Shown here in pieces: positions 51,312-60,171 of a stretch of 64,000 nt of DNA (the first letter of the stretch is position 1; every line of letters starts with the position of its first letter). The translations under genes were made by a program, and so were the position numbers. The stretch is from positions 300 through 64,299 of the forward strand of contig DJOT01000005.1 in the NCBI GenBank assembly GCA_002439095.1. Reading direction: 5' to 3'. Below the pieces are notes generated by a model. It was not told where the DNA came from, ran no database searches, and worked only from the letters and a program-made list of their open reading frames with translations. The stretch comes from Bacteroidales bacterium UBA6431 (lineage in GTDB: Bacteria > Bacteroidota > Bacteroidia > Bacteroidales > UBA932).

Positions 51312-53702
51312 ATGAAGAAACTCGACCGCTTCATACTGAAGTCGTTTTTAGGGCCGCTGATAGCGATCCTGTTCGTCGTGGTATTCATCCTCCTGCTGCA
51401 ATTCTTATGGCTCTACATAGACGAGCTCGTAGGCAAAGGTCTAGGACTGAGGATTATACTTGAGTTCCTGATGTGGGGCGCATGTACGATCCTGCCTCAA
51501 GCCCTGCCGCTCGCGACCCTGTTGGCCTCCATGATGGTTGTCGGCCAGATGGCCGAAAACAATGAGCTTCTCGCCATCAAGGCCGCCGGGGTATCTTTCT
51601 CACGGATCATCGCGCCTCTCACCGCTGCGTCTCTGGTCATCGCCATCGGGGCTTTCTTCATCGGCGACAGGCTGGTGCCGCACGCCTTCAACAAGATCTA
51701 TACTCTCCGCGATGATATCGGACGAACCAAGAACGAGATCAAGATACCGTCCGGCACGTTCTACGACGGCATCGACGGCTACATCCTGAGAGTCCAGGAC
51801 CAGAGCAAGGAAAGCGGCATGCTCTACGGAGTCATGGTCTATGACCACAGCGCCGGCAAGGGCAACATCTCCCTGACTCTGGCCGACTCGGCCCTCATCA
51901 AGATGTCAAGCAGGAAAGACTATCTGACTTTCACGATGTTTGACGGCTCAAGCTATCAGGAGAACAACACCATCCGCTACGCTGACACAAGCCTCGCCCT
52001 GCAGAGAGTCAAGTTCGCCAGGCAGGAGATAGTGGTCCCGCTGTCCAACTACAGTTTCGAGAAATCGGATTCAAGCCGCTTCGGCGATCAGGCCAAATCA
52101 ATGAGCGTGAAGCAGCTCAAGCACGATAGTGACTCACTGCACCACCACGTGGACTCCGTCCAGAGAGTCCACTACGCCTCCATCATCAGGATGAAGCCGT
52201 TCCAGGAGAGCGCCCAGCTTGACACGGCACTGAGGAATCCATCCCGGGCCATGTTCAGTCATGAAGGGTTTGAAGAATGGAAAGACATTGACAGCAAAGC
52301 CATAGCCTACAAGGAAGCGAGCGAAAGAGCAAGCCGCTATGCCTCAGACATCGGAAGCCTCAAGTTCGACACCTATGAGCAGGATTACTACATCAGGCAC
52401 ACGGACATCGAGTTGCTGAAGAAATTCGCGCAGGCTCTTGCCTGCTTCATATTGTTTTTCATCGGAGCGCCGCTCGGCTCACTGATACGCAAGGGCGGAC
52501 TCGGCACCAGCGCCATAGTCTCCGTTCTGTTCTTCGTCCTGTATTGGGTTGTGGACATTTCCGGCACCAAACTGGCCCGGGACGGGGCCATCGGGGCATT
52601 CAGCGGAGCGTTCATATCCACTTTCATACTCGCACCGATAGGCATCTTCCTCACATGGAAGGCCATAAACGACTCAGAACTTTTCAATTTGGATCAATTC
52701 AAGACTTGGAGGCGGAGGTTCAAAAGCAAGATTGTCAGCTTCTTCCGCCCTGTGCGCATAGTATACATGGGCACACCGGAATTTGCGGTAGCTCCGCTGG
52801 ACAATCTCATACGCAACAAATACAAGGTGGTCGGAGTGGTGACAGTCCCTGACAAGCCGAGCGGACGCGGCCTCAAAGTGAATGAAAGCGCGGTCAAGCG
52901 CTACGCCGTGGAGCATGGCCTTCCGCTGCTCCAGCCGGAGAAGCTCAAAGATCCTGAATTCCTCGCGGCGCTCAAGGCCTGGAAGCCGGACCTCATAGTG
53001 GTGGTGGCTTTCCGGATGCTGCCAGAGGCAGTGTGGTCGATGCCTCGGCTCGGTACCATCAACCTCCACGCCGCCCTGCTGCCACAGTACCGCGGCGCGG
53101 CTCCTATCAACTGGGCCGTCATCAACGGAGAGAAGCTCACCGGCGTAACCACATTCATGATAGACAAGGACATCGACACAGGAGGCATCCTCATGCGTCA
53201 CGAGTGCAGGATCAGCCCTGTTGACACGGCAGGAGACATCCACGACAAACTGATGGGGATCGGCTCCGACCTCGTGCTCCAGACTGTCGAAGGGCTCATC
53301 GAACACAATATCGAGATGCGTGTGCAGCGCTCGTTCATCCAGGGTTCTGAAGTGCTCAAGCCGGCACCGAAACTCACCCGGGAGACCTGCCGCATAGACT
53401 GGAACGACAGCAGTGAACACATCTACAACCTCATACGCGGCCTGAGTCCGTATCCGGCAGCATTCACCGAGATCGCAGAAGAGGGCAGAGAGCCGCTCAC
53501 GCTCAAGATATACCGCGCAGAGAAAGTAAATCTGCATGCGGCACCAGGCACTATCCTCTCTGATGGCAAGACTTATCTCGCCATAGCCACGTCCGATGGG
53601 GCCATATCGCTCAAGGACATGCAACTCGCAGGCAAGAAGAGAATGGAGGTCAAGGACTTCCTGCTCGGTTTCAGACACCCTGACAAGTTCCATATATGTT
53701 AA
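51312..53702 (+). CDS. Fusion: LptF/LptG-type permease + methionyl-tRNA formyltransferase
   Basis: One uninterrupted ORF of 796 codons. Residues 1 to about 470 are an LptF/LptG (YjgP/YjgQ) permease: N-terminal helices (MKKLDRFILKSFLGP, the helix around ILPQALPLATLLASMMV), a periplasmic domain, and three C-terminal helices. About 455-481 is a basic linker. Residues 482-796 are a complete Fmt: RIVYMGTPEFAV, the formate-transfer core NLHAALLPQYRGAAPINWA with catalytic Asn and His, the Asp in DKDIDTGGIL, and a C-terminal domain. LptFG exports LPS with LptB; Fmt formylates initiator Met-tRNA. A GTG at 52752 (Val481) could be an internal start for free Fmt. Its end overlaps the next gene by 7 nt. 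Confidence 0.93.
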   Translation: MKKLDRFILKSFLGPLIAILFVVVFILLLQFLWLYIDELVGKGLGLRIILEFLMWGACTILPQALPLATLLASMMVVGQMAENNELLAIKAAGVSFSRIIAPLTAASLVIAIGAFFIGDRLVPHAFNKIYTLRDDIGRTKNEIKIPSGTFYDGIDGYILRVQDQSKESGMLYGVMVYDHSAGKGNISLTLADSALIKMSSRKDYLTFTMFDGSSYQENNTIRYADTSLALQRVKFARQEIVVPLSNYSFEKSDSSRFGDQAKSMSVKQLKHDSDSLHHHVDSVQRVHYASIIRMKPFQESAQLDTALRNPSRAMFSHEGFEEWKDIDSKAIAYKEASERASRYASDIGSLKFDTYEQDYYIRHTDIELLKKFAQALACFILFFIGAPLGSLIRKGGLGTSAIVSVLFFVLYWVVDISGTKLARDGAIGAFSGAFISTFILAPIGIFLTWKAINDSELFNLDQFKTWRRRFKSKIVSFFRPVRIVYMGTPEFAVAPLDNLIRNKYKVVGVVTVPDKPSGRGLKVNESAVKRYAVEHGLPLLQPEKLKDPEFLAALKAWKPDLIVVVAFRMLPEAVWSMPRLGTINLHAALLPQYRGAAPINWAVINGEKLTGVTTFMIDKDIDTGGILMRHECRISPVDTAGDIHDKLMGIGSDLVLQTVEGLIEHNIEMRVQRSFIQGSEVLKPAPKLTRETCRIDWNDSSEHIYNLIRGLSPYPAAFTEIAEEGREPLTLKIYRAEKVNLHAAPGTILSDGKTYLAIATSDGAISLKDMQLAGKKRMEVKDFLLGFRHPDKFHIC

Positions 53703-55102
53703 GAAAGATCAGAATCGCGGCAGCAGCCCTGTTCTTCGTAGGGATTACGCTGCTGTTTGCCGGCATCGGCAACCAATGGTGGGGCTGGATGGCCAAACTC
53801 CAGTTCCTCCCTTCTTGTATGGCTCTGAACTTCGGAGCCATAGCATTCATCTTGCTGTTGACTCTCGTCTTCGGCCGACTCTACTGCTCCGTCATCTGCC
53901 CGATGGGAGTTTTTCAGGATCTGATCATCTGCCTGCGCAAGGCTGTCTCACCGAAAGGGCACAAGCCCAAGAGGCATTTCGTCAAAGAGCCGCGCATCGT
54001 CCGTTATGGCATCCTGGCTATCGTCATCGTAAGCGCTTTGACTTTCAGCCAGTTGCTGCTGACCGCCCTGGCACCGTACAGCGCTTATGGACGCGCTGTG
54101 CGCAGCGTCATCGGTCTCGCCAGCGGGGATAGCATCGCACCGGCACTGCTCATCACCGCATTCGTGACTCTGGCCGTGATAGCGGTTTGCGCCTGGATCT
54201 GGGGACGCGGATGGTGCAACACTGTCTGCCCTGTAGGCTCGGTGCTCGGACTTGTCTCACGGTTCTCACTCTTCAAAGTCAGCATTGACAAGAGCCAGTG
54301 TGTCTCCTGCCGCAAATGCGAGCGTGGCTGCAAATCCTCTTGTATAGATATAGACACCCACACGATAGACCACAGCCGTTGCGTGGACTGCTTCGACTGT
54401 CTGGACAGCTGCCCGAAAGGCGGTATAAAGTTCCGTTTCTCGCTGCCGGGCAAGGCTGAGGCCAAGACGGAGAGTGTCGATAAGGGACGTCGCGCATTCA
54501 TGACCACCACGGCCCTCGTTGGCGGAAGCCTCGCTCTCGGGGCACAGAACAAGCGGCTCGACGGCGGACTGGCCGAGGTGATCGACAAGGCCTCACCGGA
54601 GCGCGCCGAGAGGCTGGTGCCGTTCGGGGCCAGAAGCGTCAAGGACTTCTACGACCGCTGCACCGCCTGCCAGCTCTGCGTGAGCAATTGCCCGAACGGG
54701 GTGCTACGCGCCTCCACCGACTTAGAGCACTTCCTCCAGCCGCAGATGGGCTACGAAAAGGGCTGGTGCCGTCCGGAATGCACCACCTGCAGCCAGCTCT
54801 GTCCTGCGGGAGCAATCCTCCCTCTCGAAAAAGACGAAAAACTCTCGCACAAGATCGGCACGGCCAAAGTCAACCTGAGCCTGTGCCTCGCAGCCAAAGA
54901 CGAAGCCGGATGCGGCAACTGCTCGCGCCACTGCCCGACAGGGGCTGTGCGTATGGTCAAGACCGACGGCTTCCGCAGGAGCATCCCTGTGGTGGCTGAA
55001 GCCCAGTGCATAGGCTGCGGCGCCTGCGAATATCTGTGCCCGTCAAGGCCGATAAGCGCCATCAGCGTAGATGGAATTTCCGTTCACATAAAGAATAACT
55101 GA
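53696..55102 (+). CDS. Membrane-bound 4Fe-4S polyferredoxin (NapH-like)
   Basis: A 468-residue electron-transfer protein. The N-terminal half has four or five helices and NapH-type motifs GRLYCSVICPMGVFQD and RGWCNTVCPVGSVLG. Then come several 4Fe-4S motifs (CVSCRKCERGCKSSC, CVDCFDCLDSCPKGG, CTACQLCVSNCPNG, CIGCGACEYLCPSRP) and others near CTTCSQLCPAGA. Between them lies a Tat-like RRAFMTTTALVGGSLALGA segment at about 265-283. It is 1 bp from the aldo/keto reductase, its likely partner. Confidence 0.9.
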   Translation: MLRKIRIAAAALFFVGITLLFAGIGNQWWGWMAKLQFLPSCMALNFGAIAFILLLTLVFGRLYCSVICPMGVFQDLIICLRKAVSPKGHKPKRHFVKEPRIVRYGILAIVIVSALTFSQLLLTALAPYSAYGRAVRSVIGLASGDSIAPALLITAFVTLAVIAVCAWIWGRGWCNTVCPVGSVLGLVSRFSLFKVSIDKSQCVSCRKCERGCKSSCIDIDTHTIDHSRCVDCFDCLDSCPKGGIKFRFSLPGKAEAKTESVDKGRRAFMTTTALVGGSLALGAQNKRLDGGLAEVIDKASPERAERLVPFGARSVKDFYDRCTACQLCVSNCPNGVLRASTDLEHFLQPQMGYEKGWCRPECTTCSQLCPAGAILPLEKDEKLSHKIGTAKVNLSLCLAAKDEAGCGNCSRHCPTGAVRMVKTDGFRRSIPVVAEAQCIGCGACEYLCPSRPISAISVDGISVHIKNN

Positions 55103-55103
55103 C

Positions 55104-56444
55104 ATGGACAGAAGAGAATTTATAAAGACCGCAGGTCTTGGCGCTGCCGCCGCAGGACTTGCAGCCTGCGCCCCCAAGACACTCACAGAGGAGAAGACCA
55201 GCGTTTCCGACAAAGGACTTGACGGCACCATGCCGCAGCACTACCCTGGAGTGGGGCTGCTCGGCTACGGCTGCATGAGGTGGCCGATGGTCGATGGAGA
55301 AGACGGCAAGAAACACATAGACCAGCAGGAGGTCAACCGTCTGGTGGATTTCGCCCTCGAGCACGGCGTCAACTACTTCGACACCTCTCCTGTCTATCTG
55401 GAAGGCGACAGCGAGCGGGCCACAGCCGAAGCCCTCAACAGGCATCCTCGCGAGAGCTGGCTTCTCGCCACCAAACTGTCCAATTTCTCGGACGCATCTT
55501 ATGACAACTCCGTCAAGATGTACCGCAAGTCCCTGGAAATCTTCAAGACAGACCATGTGGACTACTACCTGCTGCATTCCCTCAGCGGCGGAGAGGATTT
55601 CTCAAGACGCTTCGGAGATACAGGGATCATGGAGTTCCTGCTGAAAGAAAAGGCCGCAGGACACATCCGGCATCTGGGCTTCTCCTTCCATGGGGCAAAG
55701 AGCGGATTTGACGAGATGATGGCTCTGCACGACAGCGGCAAATACCGCTGGGACTTCGTACAGATACAGATGAACTATGTGGACTGGACCCATGCCGGCG
55801 GACGCAACACCGATGCCGAATACCTCTACGGGGAACTCGACCGCAGGCAGATTCCGATAGTGATAATGGAGCCGCTGCGCGGAGGACGTCTGGCGGATAT
55901 GCCGGCAGGCACGGCTGACCTTTTGAAAGCCAAGGCTCCCGGGGACTCTCTCGCATCCTGGGCTTTCCGCTTCGTCGGCAGCTATCCGCGCGTGCAGGTA
56001 GTGCTGAGCGGCATGACCTACATGGAGCACCTGCAGGACAATCTCAAGACGTTCCTCAACTTCAAGCCGGTGACCGACGAGGAGAAAGCACTTCTGGAGG
56101 AGGTGGCCGACAGGCTCGAGAACTACCCTCTGGTGCGCTGCACAGGCTGTCAGTACTGCATGCCATGTCCTTACGGAATCAACATCCCGGCCATCTTCCG
56201 CTTCTACAACGACAGCGTCAACGCTGGCACCTACGTGACCAGCAAAGAGCAGAAAGGCTACGCCAAGGCCCGCAGGAATTACCTGCTCGCCTACAACAAG
56301 GCCATCCCTGCGGTCCGCCAGGCCGATCACTGCATCGCCTGCGGCAAATGTGTGGGCGCATGCCCGCAGCACATCGCCATTCCACGCGAACTGCGCCGCA
56401 TCGACCAGTACATCGAGAGCCTCAAGCGCGAGACGCTGGAGTAG
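55104..56444 (+). CDS. Tat-type aldo/keto reductase with C-terminal 4Fe-4S domain
   Basis: A 446-residue oxidoreductase. The N-terminus MDRREFIKTAGLGAAAAGLAAC reads as a twin-arginine signal with a lipobox Cys, so it should be membrane-anchored outside the cytoplasm. The AKR barrel (about 45-340) keeps the catalytic Asp/Tyr (FDTSPVY), Lys (LATKLS) and His (YLLHSLS). The C-terminal part has CTGCQYCMPCPYGINIP and CIACGKCVGACPQHIAIP. This gene pair recurs in Bacteroidota; its substrate is unknown. Confidence 0.9.
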   Translation: MDRREFIKTAGLGAAAAGLAACAPKTLTEEKTSVSDKGLDGTMPQHYPGVGLLGYGCMRWPMVDGEDGKKHIDQQEVNRLVDFALEHGVNYFDTSPVYLEGDSERATAEALNRHPRESWLLATKLSNFSDASYDNSVKMYRKSLEIFKTDHVDYYLLHSLSGGEDFSRRFGDTGIMEFLLKEKAAGHIRHLGFSFHGAKSGFDEMMALHDSGKYRWDFVQIQMNYVDWTHAGGRNTDAEYLYGELDRRQIPIVIMEPLRGGRLADMPAGTADLLKAKAPGDSLASWAFRFVGSYPRVQVVLSGMTYMEHLQDNLKTFLNFKPVTDEEKALLEEVADRLENYPLVRCTGCQYCMPCPYGINIPAIFRFYNDSVNAGTYVTSKEQKGYAKARRNYLLAYNKAIPAVRQADHCIACGKCVGACPQHIAIPRELRRIDQYIESLKRETLE

Positions 56445-56459
56445 AGCCACCACTTCCCC

Positions 56460-56484
56460 ACCTGCCCGCGCAGGTAGGGTTTTT
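56460..56484 (+). terminator. Terminator after the aldo/keto reductase
   Basis: ACCTGC (56460-56465) pairs with GCAGGT (56470-56475) around CCGC, followed by AGGGTTTTT. A short but well-placed intrinsic terminator, 15 bp past the stop. Confidence 0.6.
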
Positions 56485-56491
56485 GACAAAA

Positions 56492-56523
56492 ATGTCCGGC
56501 CAGAGAGGTATCTGACCGGACAT
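56492..56523. terminator. Bidirectional hairpin between convergent genes
   Basis: ATGTCCGG (56492-56499) pairs with CCGGACAT (56516-56523), with inner CAGA/TCTG pairing. It is flanked by AAAAA on the left and TTTGAGTTTT on the right, so it can act on both strands. Confidence 0.65.
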
Positions 56524-56599
56524 TTGAGTTTTATTGGAGCTTTTCTCCGGCGAAATCGGCTTTGGCCGGACAAAAAGCCAATGGAATGTCACACAGCCA

Positions 56600-57526
56600 T
56601 CAGAAGCTGTAGCCCAGACCGAAAGTCATCGTGCCGCCGAGCACTTCAGAAGCGAAGAGATAGGCGGCGTTGAGCTCAATGCCGAAGAACTTCACCCCGA
56701 GACCGGCAGAGGCGAAAGACGGCAGCACAGCCGTCTCCGGGCCATAGTGATAACCGGCACGGGCGAACACCATATCTCTGAAAGAATACTGCACACCGGC
56801 AGCAGCCATCACGCTGCCGGAGAACAAATAGTCCAGATCAGCATCCACTTTGAGAGTGTGAGCCTCAGACAGCGACCTTGTCCAGTCCACACCTACGCGG
56901 GCTGAAGCCGGTAGCGACCAACTGTTGCCATCTGCACCCTTGACCTTGCTTCCAAGCGAAGCGGCTCCGGCAGTGACATTGAAGTCTGCAAACTTGTAAC
57001 TCACGAACACGTCTCCGCAGAAAGCGCTGTAGGAATCATCACTGGTAAGCTTCTGTGAAGCGAAGCGGACATTGACACCGGCAGAGAGATTGTCGATAAT
57101 CTTCACGCCGAAACCGAGTCCCGCAGAAAGCAGGGATGGCTTGAATGTGCCGGCAGGGTTGCCGGTCTCGTCAGTGAGGCTGTACTCCTCGCCATTCTGC
57201 ATTGTGCCGGCCACTGAAAGGCCGAAGCGCTCTCCAAGTTTAAAGCCTGCACCAAGCCCCATATTGGTACTGGCCGCCCCGTCCGGAGCCCAACTCTGAT
57301 ACGACGCTCCGAAGTCCATGCTCTTCTCCGAGAACGGGATGACGGAAGAGTTACGCAGCGCGGACCACGCCGTCCCGTTCGTAGAGGCGAGGCCTGCGAA
57401 GCCCATTCCTGTGGAAACAGGATCCTGCTCTACTCTCAATGACGGCATCGCAGTCTGGGCGGATGCCACCCCGGCCGAAAGCAGGCAGACGGTGGCGAGA
57501 GTCATTATGTTCTTGTGTATCATCAT
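56600..57526 (-). CDS. PorV/PorQ family outer-membrane protein
   Basis: A 308-residue FadL-like barrel with a signal peptide (MTLATVCLLSAGVASAQ region). Typical features are VEQDPVSTGMGFAGLAS near the N-terminus, repeated beta strands rich in Gly and aromatic residues, and a final MTFGLGYSF strand. PorV shuttles T9SS cargo to the surface attachment complex; PorQ is related. It overlaps the preceding protease gene, which carries a T9SS sorting tail, so it may serve that cargo. Assignment between PorV and PorQ is not certain. Confidence 0.87.
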   Translation of the reverse strand: MMIHKNIMTLATVCLLSAGVASAQTAMPSLRVEQDPVSTGMGFAGLASTNGTAWSALRNSSVIPFSEKSMDFGASYQSWAPDGAASTNMGLGAGFKLGERFGLSVAGTMQNGEEYSLTDETGNPAGTFKPSLLSAGLGFGVKIIDNLSAGVNVRFASQKLTSDDSYSAFCGDVFVSYKFADFNVTAGAASLGSKVKGADGNSWSLPASARVGVDWTRSLSEAHTLKVDADLDYLFSGSVMAAAGVQYSFRDMVFARAGYHYGPETAVLPSFASAGLGVKFFGIELNAAYLFASEVLGGTMTFGLGYSF

Positions 57527-60165
57527 TTCTTGACTATATTTTGCTTATACTCCTTGTCCCCTATCTTGACGGAGACCTCATACCTTCCAGGGGCTTCCTT
57601 TGACATGTCCACCATGAGAGGTTCGAGGATGCTCACGTCTGTCACCGTCTCATATATCAGTCCTCCCGTCTCAGAGCGGATCACCACTTCCGTAGATGCT
57701 TTGACACCGGTACCGATATTCAGTTTGTCCACCACAGGGTTAGGGTAAGTGGTGACAGGCTTTTCCGGATCCGGTATCGCCACACGGAAACTGAACTCGG
57801 CCGTCTTGTTCTTGGCATCTGAGGCGACCACGGTAACATTGGTCATGCCATAGTCCAGAGCTGTCCCGTTGAGGATGTTGCCCTTAGGGTTGATGTGGAG
57901 CACTGCGACATTCTGGTTCTTCACCGTGTATTTAAGGGTCTCCCCGTCAGGGTCTTCCACATACTGCGACATGTCGATGGCGAATTTCTCGCCCGGAGAA
58001 GCGAGGATCATGTCGTCAATCTGCTTTATAACAACTGGCGGATGGTTCTCGAGGATCTCGAAAGTCACTATATGGTCAGTGCTGTCCCACTTGTCGCTTG
58101 CGATGATATGGGCCGTATATACGCCTGCATCGGCCAGAGGACCGCTTATCTTGAGCTCATACACCCCGCTCACGGCATTCTTCTCGAAAGTGTCGGCAGA
58201 CGAGGTAGCGGACTGATATTTTACAGTGAATGAATGCCCGTCAGGGTCGTAGATGCTGAACGGAACCGTGAGGGTGTTGTGAGAACGGATCTTGTAATCC
58301 CCCGTGTATGAAGTCTCGATGACGGGAGGATTGTTAGGCAGGGTGCTCACAGTCTGGACCTCTCCGAGTCCGGAGAAGTTGCGCCCATAGCTGAAAGCAC
58401 AAATCGACACAGCGTATTCAGTGTTGAAGTCAAGATTCTCGATGCTGCCGCTGAGCTGCGCACCCGTCGCAGCCGAACCAGTGTACACAACGGAGCTCAC
58501 CACCCCGGAAGGCAGGTTGTTGAAATCAAGCCTTCCAAGAAGACTCTTGTCCTTGGTGGCAAGGAGAATGAAGCCATAGGCCTTGTTGCCGTCCTTGTCC
58601 GCAGTCAGCGACCAGCTGAAGTTGAGATTGTTGGCTTTGGCCTCAACCTTGAAATCCTCCACAGGGGCAGGGGCCTGCGAGCCGCCATAGACGATGGAAC
58701 CGAGAGCATCCACGAGCGGACCTATCCTGGTGCTGGAAGCGAGAGCGTCCTTGCGCGCACCGTTGATGAGCCTCTCCTTGAGCATGTCGTTGGTGAAGCC
58801 CTGGCCGCCATAATACGAAACTATGAGCGCAGCCACGCCCGACACGTGCGGACATGCCATGGAAGTACCCTGCATCCATCCGTACTTGCTGCCCGGAATG
58901 GTGCTGTAGACCTGTCCGTTGCCGTAGTAGGCATCCCCGCCAGGAGCGGCGATGTCCACCCAGTCCCCGTAGTTGGAGTAATAAGCCCTGTTGTAGTCCG
59001 GACCGATAGAGCCTACCGCTATGACAGGCTCGTAGTTGGCCGGGGCACCGTACTCGATGGCATCGTTGCCTGCGGCGAAGATCACCACTCCTCCCTTCAT
59101 CGGGGAGTTCGGAAGCTGGTTGCCGGCATTGTCACAGCCCGCATATTTGATAAAATAATCCACTGCCTCTTTCTGGGCAGCGCTGATCTTGCCCGCCTTG
59201 GCGGCTTCAAGCTCGCTTCCGGTCACCTTGCCGTCGCCGTTGTAGTCGTAATTGTACCCCCAGCTGTTCTGGGAGATTACGGCGCCGTTGTCGGCTCCCC
59301 ACTTGATCGCAGCGGCAGTGTCTCCCCCGCGGTCATTACCGTCTGCGCCGGTCTCGAAAATCTGGCAGGACAGCAGGCGCACGCCCTTGATGCCCTTGGC
59401 TGCATCACCGCCGGCGATGCCCTCTACGCCCTTGCCGTTGTTGTTTATGGCACCGATGGTGCCGGCCACATGTGTGCCATGATCATGCGCACTCACCTGC
59501 CCTCCGGAGACGAAGTTGCGTCCGCCGACATAGGCATCTGCAAGGTCCTCGTGGTTGAAATCGATACCGCCGTCAACCACGCTGACTATCACTTTCTCGC
59601 TTCCGACAGTGTAATTCTGCCAGACCGGCTGCACATTGATGTCGGCACCGGACTTGTGCTTGGATGTGAGGGTGCCGTCGTTGTGGTAGTGCCACTGGTA
59701 CTTGGCATACGGATCGTTGAAGTACGAAATCTTCACCACCGGCACAGGCTCTGCGATGACGACTCCCGGGATGGCCCCGGCTTCCTGCGTGGCCTTGGTG
59801 ACGCTTACGGGCTTACGGTAGTTGACCTTGTACCAGCGGTGCAGACCCTCGGCCCTTGTGCGCGGTTCGAACTCTCCAGCATACGGGAAGAGGCGCTCCA
59901 TGGATTCAATGCCGAGTTGCTCATAAAGAGCGACGACCTCCGGAGAGGAAGCCTTGGTGACGATGCCCTCAGAAGCGAGATCCTTCTCTATGAGTTCCGC
60001 TGTCTGCTCATCGAAATTGATGTTGAGTGTGCCTTGTTCGTATGCTGCTTCCTGCGGTGATACGCTGACCTCCTCCTCAGAAGCCGGCACAGCCTCCCTG
60101 GAGCAGGAGAAAGCAGCAGCGAGGGCCGCGCATATGAGCACGAGTGATAAAAGATTTCTCTTCAT
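57523..60165 (-). CDS. S8 subtilisin-like protease with T9SS type A sorting domain
   Basis: An exported protease of 880 residues. A signal peptide is followed by Cys21 in a lipobox-like context (AAAFSC). The propeptide region (about 45-140) precedes the S8 domain with catalytic Asp198 (VVDGG), His229 (HGTHVAG) and Ser435 (GTSMACPHVSG). Then come an Fn3-like domain (about 490-610), two cadherin-like domains starting NPPVIE and NHPPVV, and a T9SS type A tail (TYPNPVVDKLNI to the end). It overlaps the PorV-like gene by 4 nt and follows the next gene by 6 bp. Confidence 0.92.
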   Translation of the reverse strand: MKRNLLSLVLICAALAAAFSCSREAVPASEEEVSVSPQEAAYEQGTLNINFDEQTAELIEKDLASEGIVTKASSPEVVALYEQLGIESMERLFPYAGEFEPRTRAEGLHRWYKVNYRKPVSVTKATQEAGAIPGVVIAEPVPVVKISYFNDPYAKYQWHYHNDGTLTSKHKSGADINVQPVWQNYTVGSEKVIVSVVDGGIDFNHEDLADAYVGGRNFVSGGQVSAHDHGTHVAGTIGAINNNGKGVEGIAGGDAAKGIKGVRLLSCQIFETGADGNDRGGDTAAAIKWGADNGAVISQNSWGYNYDYNGDGKVTGSELEAAKAGKISAAQKEAVDYFIKYAGCDNAGNQLPNSPMKGGVVIFAAGNDAIEYGAPANYEPVIAVGSIGPDYNRAYYSNYGDWVDIAAPGGDAYYGNGQVYSTIPGSKYGWMQGTSMACPHVSGVAALIVSYYGGQGFTNDMLKERLINGARKDALASSTRIGPLVDALGSIVYGGSQAPAPVEDFKVEAKANNLNFSWSLTADKDGNKAYGFILLATKDKSLLGRLDFNNLPSGVVSSVVYTGSAATGAQLSGSIENLDFNTEYAVSICAFSYGRNFSGLGEVQTVSTLPNNPPVIETSYTGDYKIRSHNTLTVPFSIYDPDGHSFTVKYQSATSSADTFEKNAVSGVYELKISGPLADAGVYTAHIIASDKWDSTDHIVTFEILENHPPVVIKQIDDMILASPGEKFAIDMSQYVEDPDGETLKYTVKNQNVAVLHINPKGNILNGTALDYGMTNVTVVASDAKNKTAEFSFRVAIPDPEKPVTTYPNPVVDKLNIGTGVKASTEVVIRSETGGLIYETVTDVSILEPLMVDMSKEAPGRYEVSVKIGDKEYKQNIVKK

Positions 60166-60171
60166 ATTGAA

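Noticed and set aside
58846..60060. A 404-codon plus-strand ORF
   Set aside because: It lies wholly antisense to the S8 protease, whose catalytic motifs are clear; the product resembles nothing. It is a shadow of GC-rich codon use.
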